Assembly (NCBI GenBank): GCA_002989075.1
Contig: PSQN01000015.1
Location: forward strand, 2,170,001 to 2,234,000
Length of the DNA stretch: 64,000 bases
Source: Arthonia radiata
Taxonomy: Eukaryota > Ascomycota > Arthoniomycetes > Arthoniales > Arthoniaceae
Reading direction: 5' to 3'
The notes beneath the pieces were generated by a model, which worked only from the letters and a program-made list of their open reading frames with translations, was not told the origin of the DNA and ran no database searches. Position 1 is the stretch's first letter, and every line of letters starts with the position of its first letter. Positions 1 through 11,834 of the stretch are shown one piece after another. A program made the position numbers and the translations under genes.

Positions 1-402
1 TTCCCCGCAGGGCTGCGAACGTATTCAGCCTAGTCGTTATTGGGAGACGTCGCAGCGGTTTTCCCAAGGCGATTCTCCAGATTGACCCACCACCTGCCTG
101 GTCTCGAACATTCGTCCTCTGCGATGAGATGCGTCGACAGTCTACAATCATATAGTTAGCATTCGCGCTACAACCGGTTTCAGGGTTCTGCTGCCAACAA
201 TCTACTCGGTATGGCATCAATAAGTTGCAGATTCGGCGCCACCTCTGCGGTTTGACGCGCAACGTTGTGGGGTAATAACAAAGTGGTTCGCAGTAGCTTT
301 CCCTGACCCGTTCGACGCTAGTGAAACCCCTTGAAAGAATCAAGATATTGCACGTGTTTTGACTTTGAGATCTGGATGAATATTTTGAGTTCGAGATGCA
401 CC
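1..402. other. Upstream region of the first amidase, no gene seen
   Basis: No open frame with recognisable protein content was found. The stretch probably holds the promoter and 5' leader of the amidase that starts at 403. Confidence 0.4.
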
Positions 403-2355
403 ATGTCGACCACCATCACCGAGCGGGACTGGCGTGAAATCGCCCATGAAGCTCAGCAGCATCGCGACAAGACTATTGCGGAGATAGATCAGAGCTTGTT
501 GTCGATTGATGAAAAGCTGCCGCAGGACGTGACTGCCGTTTCGGCGCAATACCTCACTTCTGAAGAGAGGGCAAGCACAGAAGCCTCCCCTGAAGACCTC
601 CTGCATAAGCTCAGCCAAGGCCAACTGACCTGTCTGGCTGTCACGAAAGCTTTCCTGCGACGTGCTGCCATAGCTCAAAAACTCGTCAGTGACAACCTAC
701 ATAGCCAGACTCGTTGAATACCCAATTAACGAGGTTCGATATCTGTGTAGACCAACTGCATCACTGAGCTTCTTCCTCAGCGGGCGTTGAGACGTGCCGA
801 AGAGCTCGACAAATATTTCGCTGACCATGGCAGACCCATTGGCCCTCTTCATGGGCTACCCATCAGCGTCAAGGAACACATCAACATGAAGGGACTGAAT
901 GTCAATGCCAGTTTCTGCATAGGCTGGGGTTTCATTGCAGATCGAGATGTCCATATGCTTAGAATCCTCTGGGATGCCGGCGCGGTGTACTACGTGCGGA
1001 CGACGCAACCACAGACTACTGTACGATCCAATTTCTCCAGGTCACGTTGGTTATGGCCCCACTAAAGAGCATCAGATGCACCTAGAGACCGCAAACAATC
1101 TCTACGGAACCACTATCAACCCTTTCAATCGCACCCTTACAGCGGGTGGCAGCTCAGGCGGCGAAGGAGCCTTGATCGGTCTCCGAGGCAGCTGCCTCGG
1201 CATCGGCTCTGACATTGGTGGCAGTAAGTCATTCGAGAACGCTTGGTTCAATGCATCACTCAGCCCCCTCAGGCATCCGCTCTCCCGCCGCCAACAACGG
1301 TCTCTTTGGCCTCAAGCCCACAGCCAACCGCATACCCTGCGGCGTAAGCATTATCATTTCCAATCTCCTAGTTATCTTTGACTTAGCATCAACAGGACAT
1401 CATCATCCCACCACTCGGCGAAGAGGCCATCCTCACTACCTACGGGCCCCTCTCCACCACCCTCGCCGGGATCAACCTCTTCATGCGCACTGTTCTTGCT
1501 CCCTCTCCCTGGCTCACCGAGCCCACCCTCATCCCCCTTCCGTGGCGCGAATCGGAGACGCATCTCCCGCCCAAGCTCAAAGTTGCAGTCATGTGGAACG
1601 ACGGCGTCGTGCGACCGCACCCGCCCATTCTGCGCGCGTTGCGTGAGACGGTGGACAAGCTGAGGGAGGCTCCAGACGTAGAGATTGTGGACTGGACGCC
1701 GTATAAGCACGACTACGCGTGGAGATTGATCGCCTCATTGTATTTCTGCGACGGCGGCGAGGCGGAGAAGCGCGAGATCGCGCGGTCGGGCGAGCCGTGG
1801 TTGGCGCTGTCACGGTGGATTCTGTCTGAGAATCCGTACGTGCGGCATCTTGACGTAGCGGAGGTGTGGAAGTTGACGGCTGAGCGGGACGAGTATCGCG
1901 CGGAGTACGCGAAGCAGTGGAATGATACGGCTACAGGCAAGGACGAGATGGGGAGACCTACAGGCATGGTGGACGTGATGTTGTGTCCTGTTGGACCGGG
2001 AGCGGCGCCACCGTTGGAGTGTAGCAGGTATTGGGCGTATACCAGTCAGTGGAATCTGTTGGATTACCCGGCGTTGGTAGTGCCAACGGGTGGGAGAGTT
2101 GATATGAACAAAGACAAGAAGGAGGAAGGCTATCAGCCGAGGAATGATGATGACAGGTATAATTGGGATCTATGTAAGTGCATTTTCGAGTGGACGCGAA
2201 AACACCGAGAGGGCTGACCACTTCACGCAGATGAACCAGAGCGATACATTAACGCTCCGCTTTCGTTGCAGATTGTTGGGAGGCGGTTTGACGATGAGAA
2301 AATCGTGCAAGCAGCTGAGCGGCTGTCGAAGTACTGTCCCTTTCGCGCTGCTTGA
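403..2355 (+). CDS. Acetamidase-type amidase (amidase signature family)
   Basis: This enzyme should hydrolyse a small carboxamide to acid and ammonia; the substrate cannot be told from sequence. Six exons close one frame of 557 aa: 403-684, 751-1020, 1076-1223, 1273-1343, 1396-2173 and 2231-2355, with introns of 49-66 bp. The amidase-signature triad is visible: the Lys in LPISVKEH, the Gly/Ser loop [10 protein letters not shown], and the second Ser in [16 protein letters not shown] conserved late segment reads [19 protein letters not shown]. There is no signal peptide, so a cytosolic enzyme is likely. An in-frame ATG at 376 would add nine residues; 403 is preferred because [14 protein letters not shown] resembles family N-termini. 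The length matches fungal AmdS-like enzymes. No break is seen. The family call is secure and the substrate is not. Confidence 0.88.
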
Positions 2356-2598
2356 CGCCGAGATCTGAGGATAGAGTGTGGGCTTCAATGTCAGATCCTT
2401 CGCAAACGTGCTACTCATACGGCTATTTTCAGCATGGGCTGAGGGAGAAAGCGCACAACGACAACATGTGGGTACTCTTCTCGCTTGGACGTATGAAACC
2501 TTTGACGCAAAAGTCGTTGTTGGATTTTCTACTGCGCTGGATGACGCCCAGACATATGCCATGGCGGCCTGTCAATATTCGTGAGCTTGGCTGATTGC

Positions 2599-4846
2599 TC
2601 ATCGTAGCTCGACGCCACCTTCACCGGCATCACCAGCCTCGTTCTCGGGTTCAGGCGTACTTCCTTCGTCGTCATGATCTAAGTCGTCGCCTTTTCCACT
2701 CTCACTTCTCTCATCATCAGACGAGAACGATTCAAAATCATCGTCGGCAACGGGAGGGCTCGCCAAACTTTCCTCTCCTTCGTCTGACTGCCTTCTGCCA
2801 TCGTCGCTAGATTTGACTTCATCGTCGTCATGGTCTCTTTTCCGCTTCCGGGCATTCAGCGTTGCTTGCTGGTTCAGCTTCGTCATGTCTGACCTTGTGA
2901 TTCCATCCCTTGGATGCTCCGTACTCGCACCTCCATCTTCATTCAACTTTGGAGCAGTAGCGGACCATCCAGGAGGCTTGACAAACCATGGAACCTTGCC
3001 TCGGAGAAAGTCATTCAGGAACATCTTCGCGACCCCATCCATGTCTCGCTCGCCGCCTTTCAATAACCGCCCACCTTTGTCCGCGAGCTTCTCAAGGAAC
3101 TCGTCTGCGTCCTTCCAGCCGCTTATACTATACGTTCTCTCCAGATGTCTGCGCTCGCATATCTGCAGAGCCGCCTGCGCATACTGCGCGGGATATTCGA
3201 CATTCTCCACCCGAACCACACCTCTTAATAATAAGTCGCTGTCCGAGTCGGTTTGACTTGGCGGAACTACACCAGGGCAGTCAATCAAGTAAATGCGCTT
3301 CATGAGCGTGATGTACTGCCACACTTTCGTTTCGCCGGGTATTGGTGCGGTCTTGCATACTTTCTTGGATCGTAACGTGTTGATGATGGATGATTTGCCC
3401 GTGTTTGGATACCCAATGAGGCCGACTGAGATCTGCGCACGGGACTTGTGTAGCGATGAGAATTGCCGAAGGAGAGAAATGAGGCTGCCTTTTCCAAATG
3501 GGTTCTTCAGTGACGAATGGAAGGCGAGCGTTGGGTGCTCTTTAGATAGCGCCTTGACCCAGGTTGCCTGGCTTGTGCGTCAGTATCTTCAGGAGAGTGC
3601 TGCAGAAACGATGCGAATAGTGAATGTCTGAATCAATACTAAGAGACCGTCCATCTATGCCATCCCGAAAGGGCGACTGGGCGGTCTCAACTCAATCGAA
3701 ACAGAAAGTGCTCGGTAGACTCGCCCAGAATGGGTTCGTCAAATGAGTGGATGTCAATCTTCCAATGTCGTAACGGACGTGCTCCCCACTGGGTTGAATA
3801 CGAGATTCATGGGATGTTATCCTGACTTGCATTGGTGCAGGAGTGCGGCGAGCGAGAATGTCTGAGATTCACTTACTGCTACTTTCGTAGGCACAAGGTC
3901 GCACTTGTTGAGCACTAACAGAATGTGCTTGTGTGGAGCCTCTGTCTTGATATACCTTTCGACGTGGTGACACCGAGTACCTTCAGGACTGCAGGCGCAT
4001 TAGCTTTCGGTCGCATAACATGTTGCGCCTGCACATACTCTCTTGCGTCGAGGACTTGTATGAGAACATCGCTGGAGTCGACGACCTTGTATAGCTCGTT
4101 CCATATTCTTTTGGATTGACCTTTCGAGAAGATGGCTTCTCGGGCGCTCGTCAGCTCCGCAGTTGCGTCGTAATTGTCCTCTTCCTCGCCGTTTACGCCC
4201 TGCAGCTCAGCTTGCTGTTGTCGCTTTTCAATGTAGTCATCTTCCGCTTGCTCATTCTTCTGAGCCATCTCCTCCATCCCACTCACGTCAAGCTTTACTC
4301 GCTTTCTCCGGCTTTCTTTCCCGAACACGTCTTTGAACGGCGCGGCCTCTACGGTGATCTTGGCCGCATGTTGTTTCAGTCCATTCATACTACTCTCATT
4401 CTGACCATCCCGTATCAGACTCATTGGCAACTTGTTGCTCTTCAGAAGATATGTATACGGGTCGGATGTCTGTTTTACAGCTTCGCGGAATTGAGCGAGG
4501 GATTCCTGTGCAATAACTCTTGTGTTCCCGAACCATTTCCTATTGGGCTCGATGCGCGCAGGTGTGGTGTCTTTCGACTGGTACGCTGCAGCTTCAACAA
4601 TGTCTCCTCGTCTATTGTGTCGAGCTTTGCCAGAATTGAACATTGACAGGCGCTTGACCTTCTTCGCGTCGCTGTTGTAAAATGCACATCAGATATGTTC
4701 ACGGAGGCATACACTGTCAAGCAACTCTCAGCGCGCAAGACATCTTACCGGTAGAAGTTCTCGCCTTTGGTCTTGACGTTGCCCAATCCGCCGGCATTCT
4801 TGCCTTGACGCTCTTTGCGAGCGGCCTCTTTTTTGAAACTGCCCAT
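2599..4846 (-). CDS. NOG2: Nucleolar GTP-binding protein 2 (NOG2/Nug2), 60S ribosome biogenesis GTPase
   Basis: NOG2 is a circularly permuted GTPase that binds pre-60S particles in the nucleolus and nucleus during late maturation and is replaced by the export adaptor Nmd3 (established for the family). Exons on the minus strand are 4846-4749, 4671-4039, 3988-3877 and 3567-2599, giving 603 aa. The N-terminal NGP1 region contains [12 protein letters not shown]. The permuted order is visible: G4 NKCD (about residue 271) precedes G1 GYPNTGKSS (333-341) and G3 DCPGV (about 372). The C-terminus is acidic and Ser-rich. The third intron, 3568-3876 (309 bp), is several times longer than its neighbours. 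The gene is divergent from the mS26 gene, with 246 bp between start codons. The identity is firm. Confidence 0.93.
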
Positions 4847-5092
4847 ATTGACTATACCGTGAACGCGTGTAGTGAAGGAGGGTGAGATGTAGTAGTAGAG
4901 AACAAATTGGAGCAGTGCAGATGTGGTGGTGTGTGGTGGCACGGTGGTATCGAACTTCGAAGACGAAATCTTGGCGAGGTGTGCACGAGTCAGGAACTCT
5001 CATTCTCGATATACGTGGAAGCTCCCTAACAACACCAAGGCCATCGTCTGCAGTGGTGCTATCTGCTCTTCCGCGAAGCTTGGAACAGCGGT

Positions 5093-6133
5093 ATGTCTCG
5101 CTCAAGGTCGGCACTGGCCTTCCCATGGCGTTGCCCGCAGTGCAATCTGCGTTCGCTACCCCGGAGAGCCCTTCTCTTACGGACAATGACAACCACATCC
5201 ACCCAACGAAGCACCCACGCCCCGACAATCTCAACCTCAACGGCTACTCCAGATTCTCCAGCACATCCCGCGTTCGCCCTAAATGCCACTCCACAAGGCA
5301 CAAGGCCCGAATCACCACACTACATCAGAGTCCCCCAATCGCTCCAACCTGTCGTGAACAAAGATCCGTGGATCAAGGGCCACCTGCCCAAACCCCGCGA
5401 CATATTCCATCCAAGAAAAGGCGGTCTCGCCCGAGCCGCACCAAAACGCTTGAGAAGGATGTATCCACGCAGTCGCAAGACGCAAGGCAAGACGCCGCCC
5501 GCTCAAGCAGAGATAAATGAGTATAGGGCTCGTATGGCGAACATGCGAAGGCAGAACCTACGAGAGGGGCTTTCAGCATTAGCGCGCAGACGTGAGAGAC
5601 GCATGGACCGGAGTAAAGAGAAGGCGCAGCGACGAGCAGAGGAGAGGACAGAACTTCTGACCGCGCCACCGCCAGAAGATGATCGCTTGACACGGATGTC
5701 CCAGACGCGGGAAATGACTGCGCCGTTGCAGCAGACTGGCCGCTACCTATCTGATCCGAACGCTGCAGAGCGCCGGCAAGCCAAAGTCGCTCGGTACGAG
5801 ACCCAGCGAGCTAGAAAAGCAGCCGAGACTCAAGATTCGTTGCACACACTCTACATGAGGGCACGGGATTTCATCGTGACCGAAGAGCAGCTGGACAGGG
5901 AGATCGATGCTGCATTCGGCACACTGCAGCATCCGAAGACGTTCACTGGCAGCGTTGGTCTGAGCCCAAGCATTTGGGCTTATGGCGCGCCGCCGAGCCT
6001 GCAGAGCAAACTTCGAGCGACCGGACAAGCGAGCGGTGGCGGGTTGAGTCAGGACGACATACAAGCAAGATCAAGACTCAATGAGCAGAGGCTAAAGAAG
6101 GTAGCGGAGAGTTTGACTGGCGGTAAAATGTAG
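5093..6133 (+). CDS. PET123: Mitochondrial small-subunit ribosomal protein mS26 (Pet123)
   Basis: The product is a structural component of the mitochondrial 37S ribosomal subunit, needed for mitochondrial translation in yeast. It is a single exon of 346 aa. The N-terminus is rich in Arg and Ser, as expected of a matrix-targeting sequence. The family block follows at about residues 90-115: KDPWIKGHLPKPRDIFHPRK. After it comes a long, highly basic helical region rich in Arg, Lys, Glu and Ala. Start 5093 was chosen because the ATG immediately precedes the presequence. Together with the mitochondrial TyrRS and COX10 at 40-46 kb, it belongs to the mitochondrial gene-expression and respiration set in this window, but they are not clustered. 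Confidence 0.87.
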   Translation: MSRSRSALAFPWRCPQCNLRSLPRRALLLRTMTTTSTQRSTHAPTISTSTATPDSPAHPAFALNATPQGTRPESPHYIRVPQSLQPVVNKDPWIKGHLPKPRDIFHPRKGGLARAAPKRLRRMYPRSRKTQGKTPPAQAEINEYRARMANMRRQNLREGLSALARRRERRMDRSKEKAQRRAEERTELLTAPPPEDDRLTRMSQTREMTAPLQQTGRYLSDPNAAERRQAKVARYETQRARKAAETQDSLHTLYMRARDFIVTEEQLDREIDAAFGTLQHPKTFTGSVGLSPSIWAYGAPPSLQSKLRATGQASGGGLSQDDIQARSRLNEQRLKKVAESLTGGKM

Positions 6134-7661
6134 GTTAACTCTCCCTCTCGGTGTCAGCGATTGTAGAGGCGCACGTATAGCAAAAGTCCAAGCACACGAC
6201 AGACCATTGATCTCGAATGGACTGCCTCAAAGATGGAGTGATGCTTCTTGGCAAGCAGTCGGCAGTAACTTATGGTGGAAGTTACACAAAGCTATATTAC
6301 TTTACGCTGTTGGCTACAAGAGCCTGTAAATTGTTTCTTGAGGACCTGACATTGTGTTGTTGGTTGATTCGTCAGGTTTGCGAGCCGTTTACCGCACTTT
6401 TCTACAGGCCTCGGAGCATCGACACTCGATGGTCTGTTGTCTCAAACTCGAAGCCTGGTAGCTACTGCGCTGGCGATTTCTCACAGGACATCGTTTAAGA
6501 ACACAACGAGCTTTAGAAGAGCCTGTGCTAAGATGGAGTGTCTAATGAGAGCACGATATGTCGGCACGATGGGTTCTGAGAGCAAACACACTCGAGTTGA
6601 TCTTGCTTCCGTCACATTCTATAGCTGACTGACGATTCATTCACTGTCAAGTTCATTCCTCTCTTCAAAATAGGTTCTCATATGTGAGTCATTGATGCAA
6701 ACAATCTTCGACGAGAACAAACGAACGCCGAAATCGTGGCAAACGCCCATGCATACAGGAAACGGTCAGCGCAAGCTTTTGCGAACCAGCCTTTTAAATC
6801 GGGCTCCATGTATAGACAAGACAAGCAGTGAGTCTACAAGCAGCTGCGCGATAGCATCAGAAAGTCTGTTCTACAAGAAGAGTACACCGGTCGACCCTAG
6901 CTCAATGCTCCGACGCGTCGACATCACCACAGTCGACAGTCGACCTTGCTCCAGACTTCATCATTGTACGAAACCAGGGCACATTCTTCGCTTCGTACAA
7001 ATCCTTCTCGATGTTGGAGTCATCCAGCCTGGAGCCAGTCGACGGGCTTCATCTGAGAACACTTACAAGGCGATCCTGAAGATGGCGTTGGCGTATTTCT
7101 TCTCCACATGGAGAGGATTCAGCGTCACAGGTACGTGCATATCCAAGACTGCCAGGTTTTTCAACGGAGCTGTGCAGAGTTGGAAAGTAGTACGCGGAGT
7201 CTCGAATCCTCTTGTTCCTGCCAACTTATGGGTAACACTGCGACTGGAAAACTTTCTGTTGGAACACGCGATTACACGAGGTTGCGAGTCTTGGGATATC
7301 ATCATAGGACAAATGCTTGCCGTGTTGATTCTTTGCGCGAAAGAGGCAGCTGAAGGAGATTCCGTGAGATTGTACGCTCGGCCAGAGCCTGAGAGGGAAG
7401 ATCTGCCGCAAGATTGAGTACTACTTATGCTCTCTCCAGCACAGCCCCTTCTGAAGTTCCGGTTGAAACAAAGCATTGTGGGTCAACGCCGGCTTCCTAG
7501 CTGTCCAACGATAGCTCCAAAGCCGCAGAATGGATTGTGCGGATGCTCATCGGCTCATCGGCTACTGAGGCCTTTGAAATGTCCCCAAGGGCAAATCGTC
7601 GTTTCACCGTCGAAAAGAAAGGTTCCAAGAACGTGCTGGCCACGCTGCTATTCCAATCAAT
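6134..7661. other. Gene-poor stretch with one orphan open frame
   Basis: About 1.5 kb between mS26 and the But2-type pseudogene. The only sizeable ATG frame is at 6692-7417 on the plus strand (241 codons). Its product has no motif, signal peptide or family resemblance I recognise, and it carries a comparable open frame on the opposite strand, so I do not call it a gene. Confidence 0.4.
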
Positions 7662-8769
7662 TCAACAGGTGGTGATGTAGAGCCCAAAGCCTGGAGCATT
7701 GTAGTCCTCGAAGAACTCAAAATTCGTGCCACCGACACTCCTCATCTCATATCTAACCCTCTGTCCGGCTCGGCATGCGAAGCTCGTGATCACATGCGAG
7801 GTCCCCAGTATCATCGTCGTGACGCCATAGTCCTGCTTCACAGCCGGCGCGTTGCTGAAGCTCGTCCCTTGTATCGCCGGTGCCGCCAGCAGGCTGAAGT
7901 CGACTTATCCGCTGCCCGTGAGTATATAATCAGAGGTGGTCAGCTCAATCTTCTCCGGTAGCAGGAAGACGAGCGAGCACAACTTGCTGGCGTCGGCCGT
8001 GGGTATGTCGAAGTTGAATATGGAGGAAACACTGGGGGTGACCAGACAATCGTAGAACGTCCCACTTGCCGTGGTGGGATTGGCAGAGTCCAGGTGGATG
8101 ACCAAGTGAGGGTACTCGTAAGCGCCGCTAAGCACTTCCGGGCAAGCACTTCCGGGCAAGCACTTAGCGTGGGTGGCGGTGGTTGGGGAAGTGCTGACGA
8201 TGTTGCTGGCGGTGGAGGAACACCACAGTTACTGCGAGTGAGAGTAATGGACACACAGTCAAGATGATCCGCCGTAGTCGTAGTATAGATATTCATACCG
8301 CCGTGATCGCCAGTCTGGCAAGCGAAGAAATTAAGAGAGTCGTTGTAAGTGATACCTCCATCGCTGCCTATGGCGAAGCCGCCCTGAGTTGTAGCAGCCT
8401 GATCACACTGGAATTGAGTCGTCGGAGGTGTCGAGATGCATCCTGTCCCAGTTGAGTCGGTGATTGCGCCATTGCTGATGCAGTACCGGGCTGCTGGAAG
8501 CCCTTGACCGATACGGTCTTGACCGTCAGGTCTGGGAAGGTCAACAATGACTCTTAAGAGGGTTCCGTTGAGTAGAAGCGAGCTCACAATTGTCCTACGC
8601 CGCCTCAGGGCCTCCGCTTGCGTGTATATCGAAACAACTACATTGGAGTCAGAACGCTAACTTTCTCTCCGTTGACCTTGGCGGACGATTGTACTTACCA
8701 TGATGCTTCACGTGTTACTAATGCACTGGAAGACACAGCTAGAGCGGCGACGACCGCTGTTGTGTGCAT
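7662..8769 (-). pseudogene. Broken gene for a secreted But2-domain-type cell-surface protein
   Basis: The minus strand encodes a recognisable secreted fungal protein that no longer reads through. The start at 8769 opens a signal-peptide-like stretch (MHTTAVVAALAVSSSALV) ending at a GT donor near 8698. Another likely intron is 8587-8532. The middle domain includes DGQDRIGQGLPAARYCI and FFACQTGDHGGMNIYT. The C-terminal But2-like part runs from AYEYPHLVIHLDS to the last residues GLYITTC, with a stop at 7662-7664. Two lesions are clear. A 14-bp tandem duplication (8132-8145 and 8146-8159) shifts the frame, and removing one copy restores PEVLSGAYEYPHLV exactly. An in-frame TAA lies at 7905-7907 within TGSG-VDFSLL. 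A further frame problem near the first splice junction is possible. The remaining sequence is well preserved, suggesting recent loss. Confidence 0.75.
8132..8165. repeat. 14-bp tandem duplication
   Basis: The unit GCACTTCCGGGCAA occurs twice in direct succession (8132-8145, 8146-8159) and is followed by a six-base partial third copy (8160-8165). It lies inside the dead But2-type gene and explains its frameshift. Confidence 0.95.
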
Positions 8770-10466
8770 GATGAAAGCTTTTCGGAATGAGACTCGTGAA
8801 AAGAAACATAAACCAAGCATACACTGCCTCGTTATCCAAGTCTTCTACTTTACGGTATCCACCATAGGGTGGGCATCAGGACTCATACCTACAACAAATT
8901 AGATTCTATGCCGTTGACCCATCATCCAGTCAGCACTGAGTGTATAAAGATATTCATTGCCAGTACCAAGATGGAGAGCCAAGCCATTACTACGGGGTTC
9001 AGCAGCGGAGCAGTCCACGTTGAGGCTCATCTGCTGGTGGAGTATGACGTTGGGAGTATATCGGTTGGAATGTTTCGCGTTTCAGATGCGCATTCCCGAT
9101 CAGTCTCGTGTTGTTTGATGCGACGTCATTCGACCATGGGATGTCTACTGCTACACAACTAGAGTCTGATTAGGAGACTCAGGACTGGCGACGTATGTTT
9201 CGTCCGTGTCTTTCTAGCGCTCAATGAAGACATCACCCACGCCCAAGTCTATTTATCCCATGCCATTTGACATTGGAGGTCAGCTTCTGTGAACGATAAG
9301 GAAACAGTGCTTTCGTTCTCAGTCACTGGAGAGCATCTGCCCAACGAGACTGGGGAAGCGCGCAGGGTGATGGGGGAAGAAGCCACTTGGGCTCTCTATC
9401 CACGACCGGTATTGCACCTGATCGCTGATTGGCATTTCTTGAATTTTGCAAAGAAGACACGGGCTTATCCGCGGCTGCTACGCCACCCTACACATAGGTA
9501 AGGCATGAAGGGCCGTATGAAGTTGCGGAGCTGTCATACAAGTGAGGGATACTGCTTGTATAAACCTGCTCGCCGCGTACTTCTGCGAAAGATATTTCAT
9601 AGATTGTTCAAGGCTCACTTATCGAACACATCAAGGCTCCAAATCAGTTGTGAAGAGGAGTCAGATCGGGGAAGAAAGCCAAGCTTGCAGCGAGTCATTA
9701 GTGTTTACCAAGCTTTTTGGAACGCGGGGAACGCCAGGGTTGATATCTGATCGGGAAGGGACGTGCACTGGAAAGTTTCAACCTTTAGCCGTCAATGTCC
9801 CAGGCGTCATCAACAATGAGCTCACATTCAAGACTCGCAACTTGCGACCTAAGAGAATGGGAGAGCGTAGGTACAAGTATTAACTCCAATGAGCTGCTCC
9901 AGCAGACACTGCCGCCATTGCACACTCGAGCTCGTGCATCTGCGTGACTCTTAACAGCGAGCAGGAAAAAAGCTGGACGACATTTTCGGCACGTTGGCAG
10001 ATACAAGCTCGTCATGCTAAGCCTTTTCCAGCTGTCAAATGCTGCAATGGTCTAGACGCATCTTGCCTTTCCGGACCAATTCAAGAGCTTCACCCCATCG
10101 ACCCCCACTCTTTGTAAACCAATCATCAAGATCGGATCAGCTTGCATAGCACGAATTGGGAAGTTAAGAGTGCATATTCCTACACGTGTTCGGATAGCGG
10201 CACGCTTGGATTGCTTCTTTGCGATCATCTCGGCCATATCAGGCCCAGATATCATTAGTCTGGTGCCTGTGATGGACTAGGGACCGTTGTCTTTGCGCCT
10301 TCCTTCACCCAGAAGCTCAGGTAATGATGGACGTCATGTTGCTTTCATTTATTAGCCATCCCCCTCTCCTTCACTGCTTGGTTTGTTGCCAGCCCCTCCT
10401 GAGTATCGTAAGGATAGATCGCATTCACAAGAGATCGGCAATTCTTCAGCAAGCACGTTACGCAAG
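8770..10466. other. 1.7-kb stretch without a supportable gene
   Basis: Open frames here are short, lack motifs and overlap on both strands. No repeat, tRNA or transposon end was seen. Part of it should be the promoter region of the ferritin-like gene starting at 10467. Confidence 0.45.
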
Positions 10467-11535
10467 ATGCACTTCTCTACGCTGGCAATGGCCGCGGTCG
10501 CCGCACCGCTGGTCCTCGCCGCACCAGCCACCAAGCGGCAGCAGACCACACTGTCTGACAACGACGTCGCCGTCCTTCAACTGGCTCACTACCTCGAGAA
10601 CCTTGAGTACTCCCTCTATAGTGGTGGCTGCGTACGTTAAATCGGTGAACGCCTCACTTGAGCGCATATCTGACCTGGTTATGCAGAACAACTTCACTGA
10701 CGCGCAGTACGTCGCCGCGGGCTTCCCATCTGGATTCCGTGACAACGTCTGTGTCATTGCAGACCACGAGGCAACTCACCGAGGTAAGATCTCCCACCTT
10801 TGCCTGTATACACCTCACAGGTGCCAATGACCACATCTAGACACTCTCGCCTCCGTCCTCACTTCTGGCGGACAGACTCCACTTCCCGCCTGCACCTATT
10901 CATTTCCCTATTCAGACCCGCTCAGCTTTGCGGACGTCGCCAATATGATCACGTCAGTGGGCATTGGCGCGTATCTCGGCGGCAGCGAGCTCCTGATCGA
11001 CTCGCCCATGCTCCTTGAGGCCGCCGCCTCCATTTTGACCTTGGAAGCGCGCCACGACTCCTACCTGCGCGCCGGTGTTGGCGGGAGTCCCTTCCCCAAC
11101 GCTTTCGACACGGCTGTTACCGCCCTCTGGGCCAACACGCTCGCTCAGCAATTCGTCGTCGACTGCCCGATCGACCTACCTCTCATCCCACTGCCGAAGC
11201 TCACTGCTACCGCGCCACCACCACAGCCGCGCCTGAACCCTGTGCCGGCAGCAGGCACGCCTGTGCAGTTTAAGTGGGACCCCAGTACCTTCTTCAACCC
11301 CGTGGACCCAAGCACGCCTCTTTACATCGCAATAGTGAATCAGGACGTGACGAAGCCGATCTTCCAGCAGGTCCAGAACCTTGACTTTGCGGCCGGTACT
11401 GGTAGCGTGCCACTGCCCGAGGGTGTCACTGGTGTGGCTTTTGCAGCATTGACAACCTTCTCAGGTGGCTTAGACTTGAATGCTCTAAGCCAGTACGGGA
11501 CGCTTGCGGGACCTGCGGAGGTGGTGGTGTCTTGA
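10467..11535 (+). CDS. Secreted Rds1-like protein with ferritin-like domain
   Basis: Exons 10467-10631, 10687-10783 and 10841-11535 give 318 aa with introns of 55 and 57 bp. The N-terminus is a clear signal peptide followed by a possible KR processing site (VLAAPATKRQQ). The following region has the ferritin-like helical-bundle pattern of fungal Rds1-type stress-response proteins. It includes the LAHYLENLEYSLYSGG helix, the second helix with ADHEATHRDTL, and a later ILTLEARHDSYLR helix whose Glu and His residues fit a di-metal-type site. A Pro-rich linker at about residue 215 leads to a C-terminal beta-type region. Known relatives respond to starvation or stress; their biochemical role is unclear. 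The protein is likely extracellular or in the cell wall. The family call is good and the function is open. Confidence 0.85.
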
Positions 11536-11834
11536 AGAAGTTGCAGGGGTTCTGTTGGAACGCCCAAGTCCGTACGCAGACCGACCGTAACATACCACTT
11601 TCCGTATTGATAATGCATAATCGAAATAGTACATAATTCTCTAGTTGGTATTCATTGTTTTAGAACTATGCTAGACATCTGCGTGCTCCATTTCAATGCG
11701 TTGGTCAACCCTGACAATCCTGACAGTGTAGCTGTTCATCGCGGGCTTCGCTGGCTCATCAAATGCCACCAGCAACCATGTTCAGAGTAGAAGTTGCGAG
11801 TGGGAACGCGTTCAAGCTATTTCAACGCATCATC

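Noticed and set aside
10052-10255. Possible small gene on the minus strand
   Set aside because: It is 67 codons starting in an unremarkable context, with no family pattern and no splice partner.
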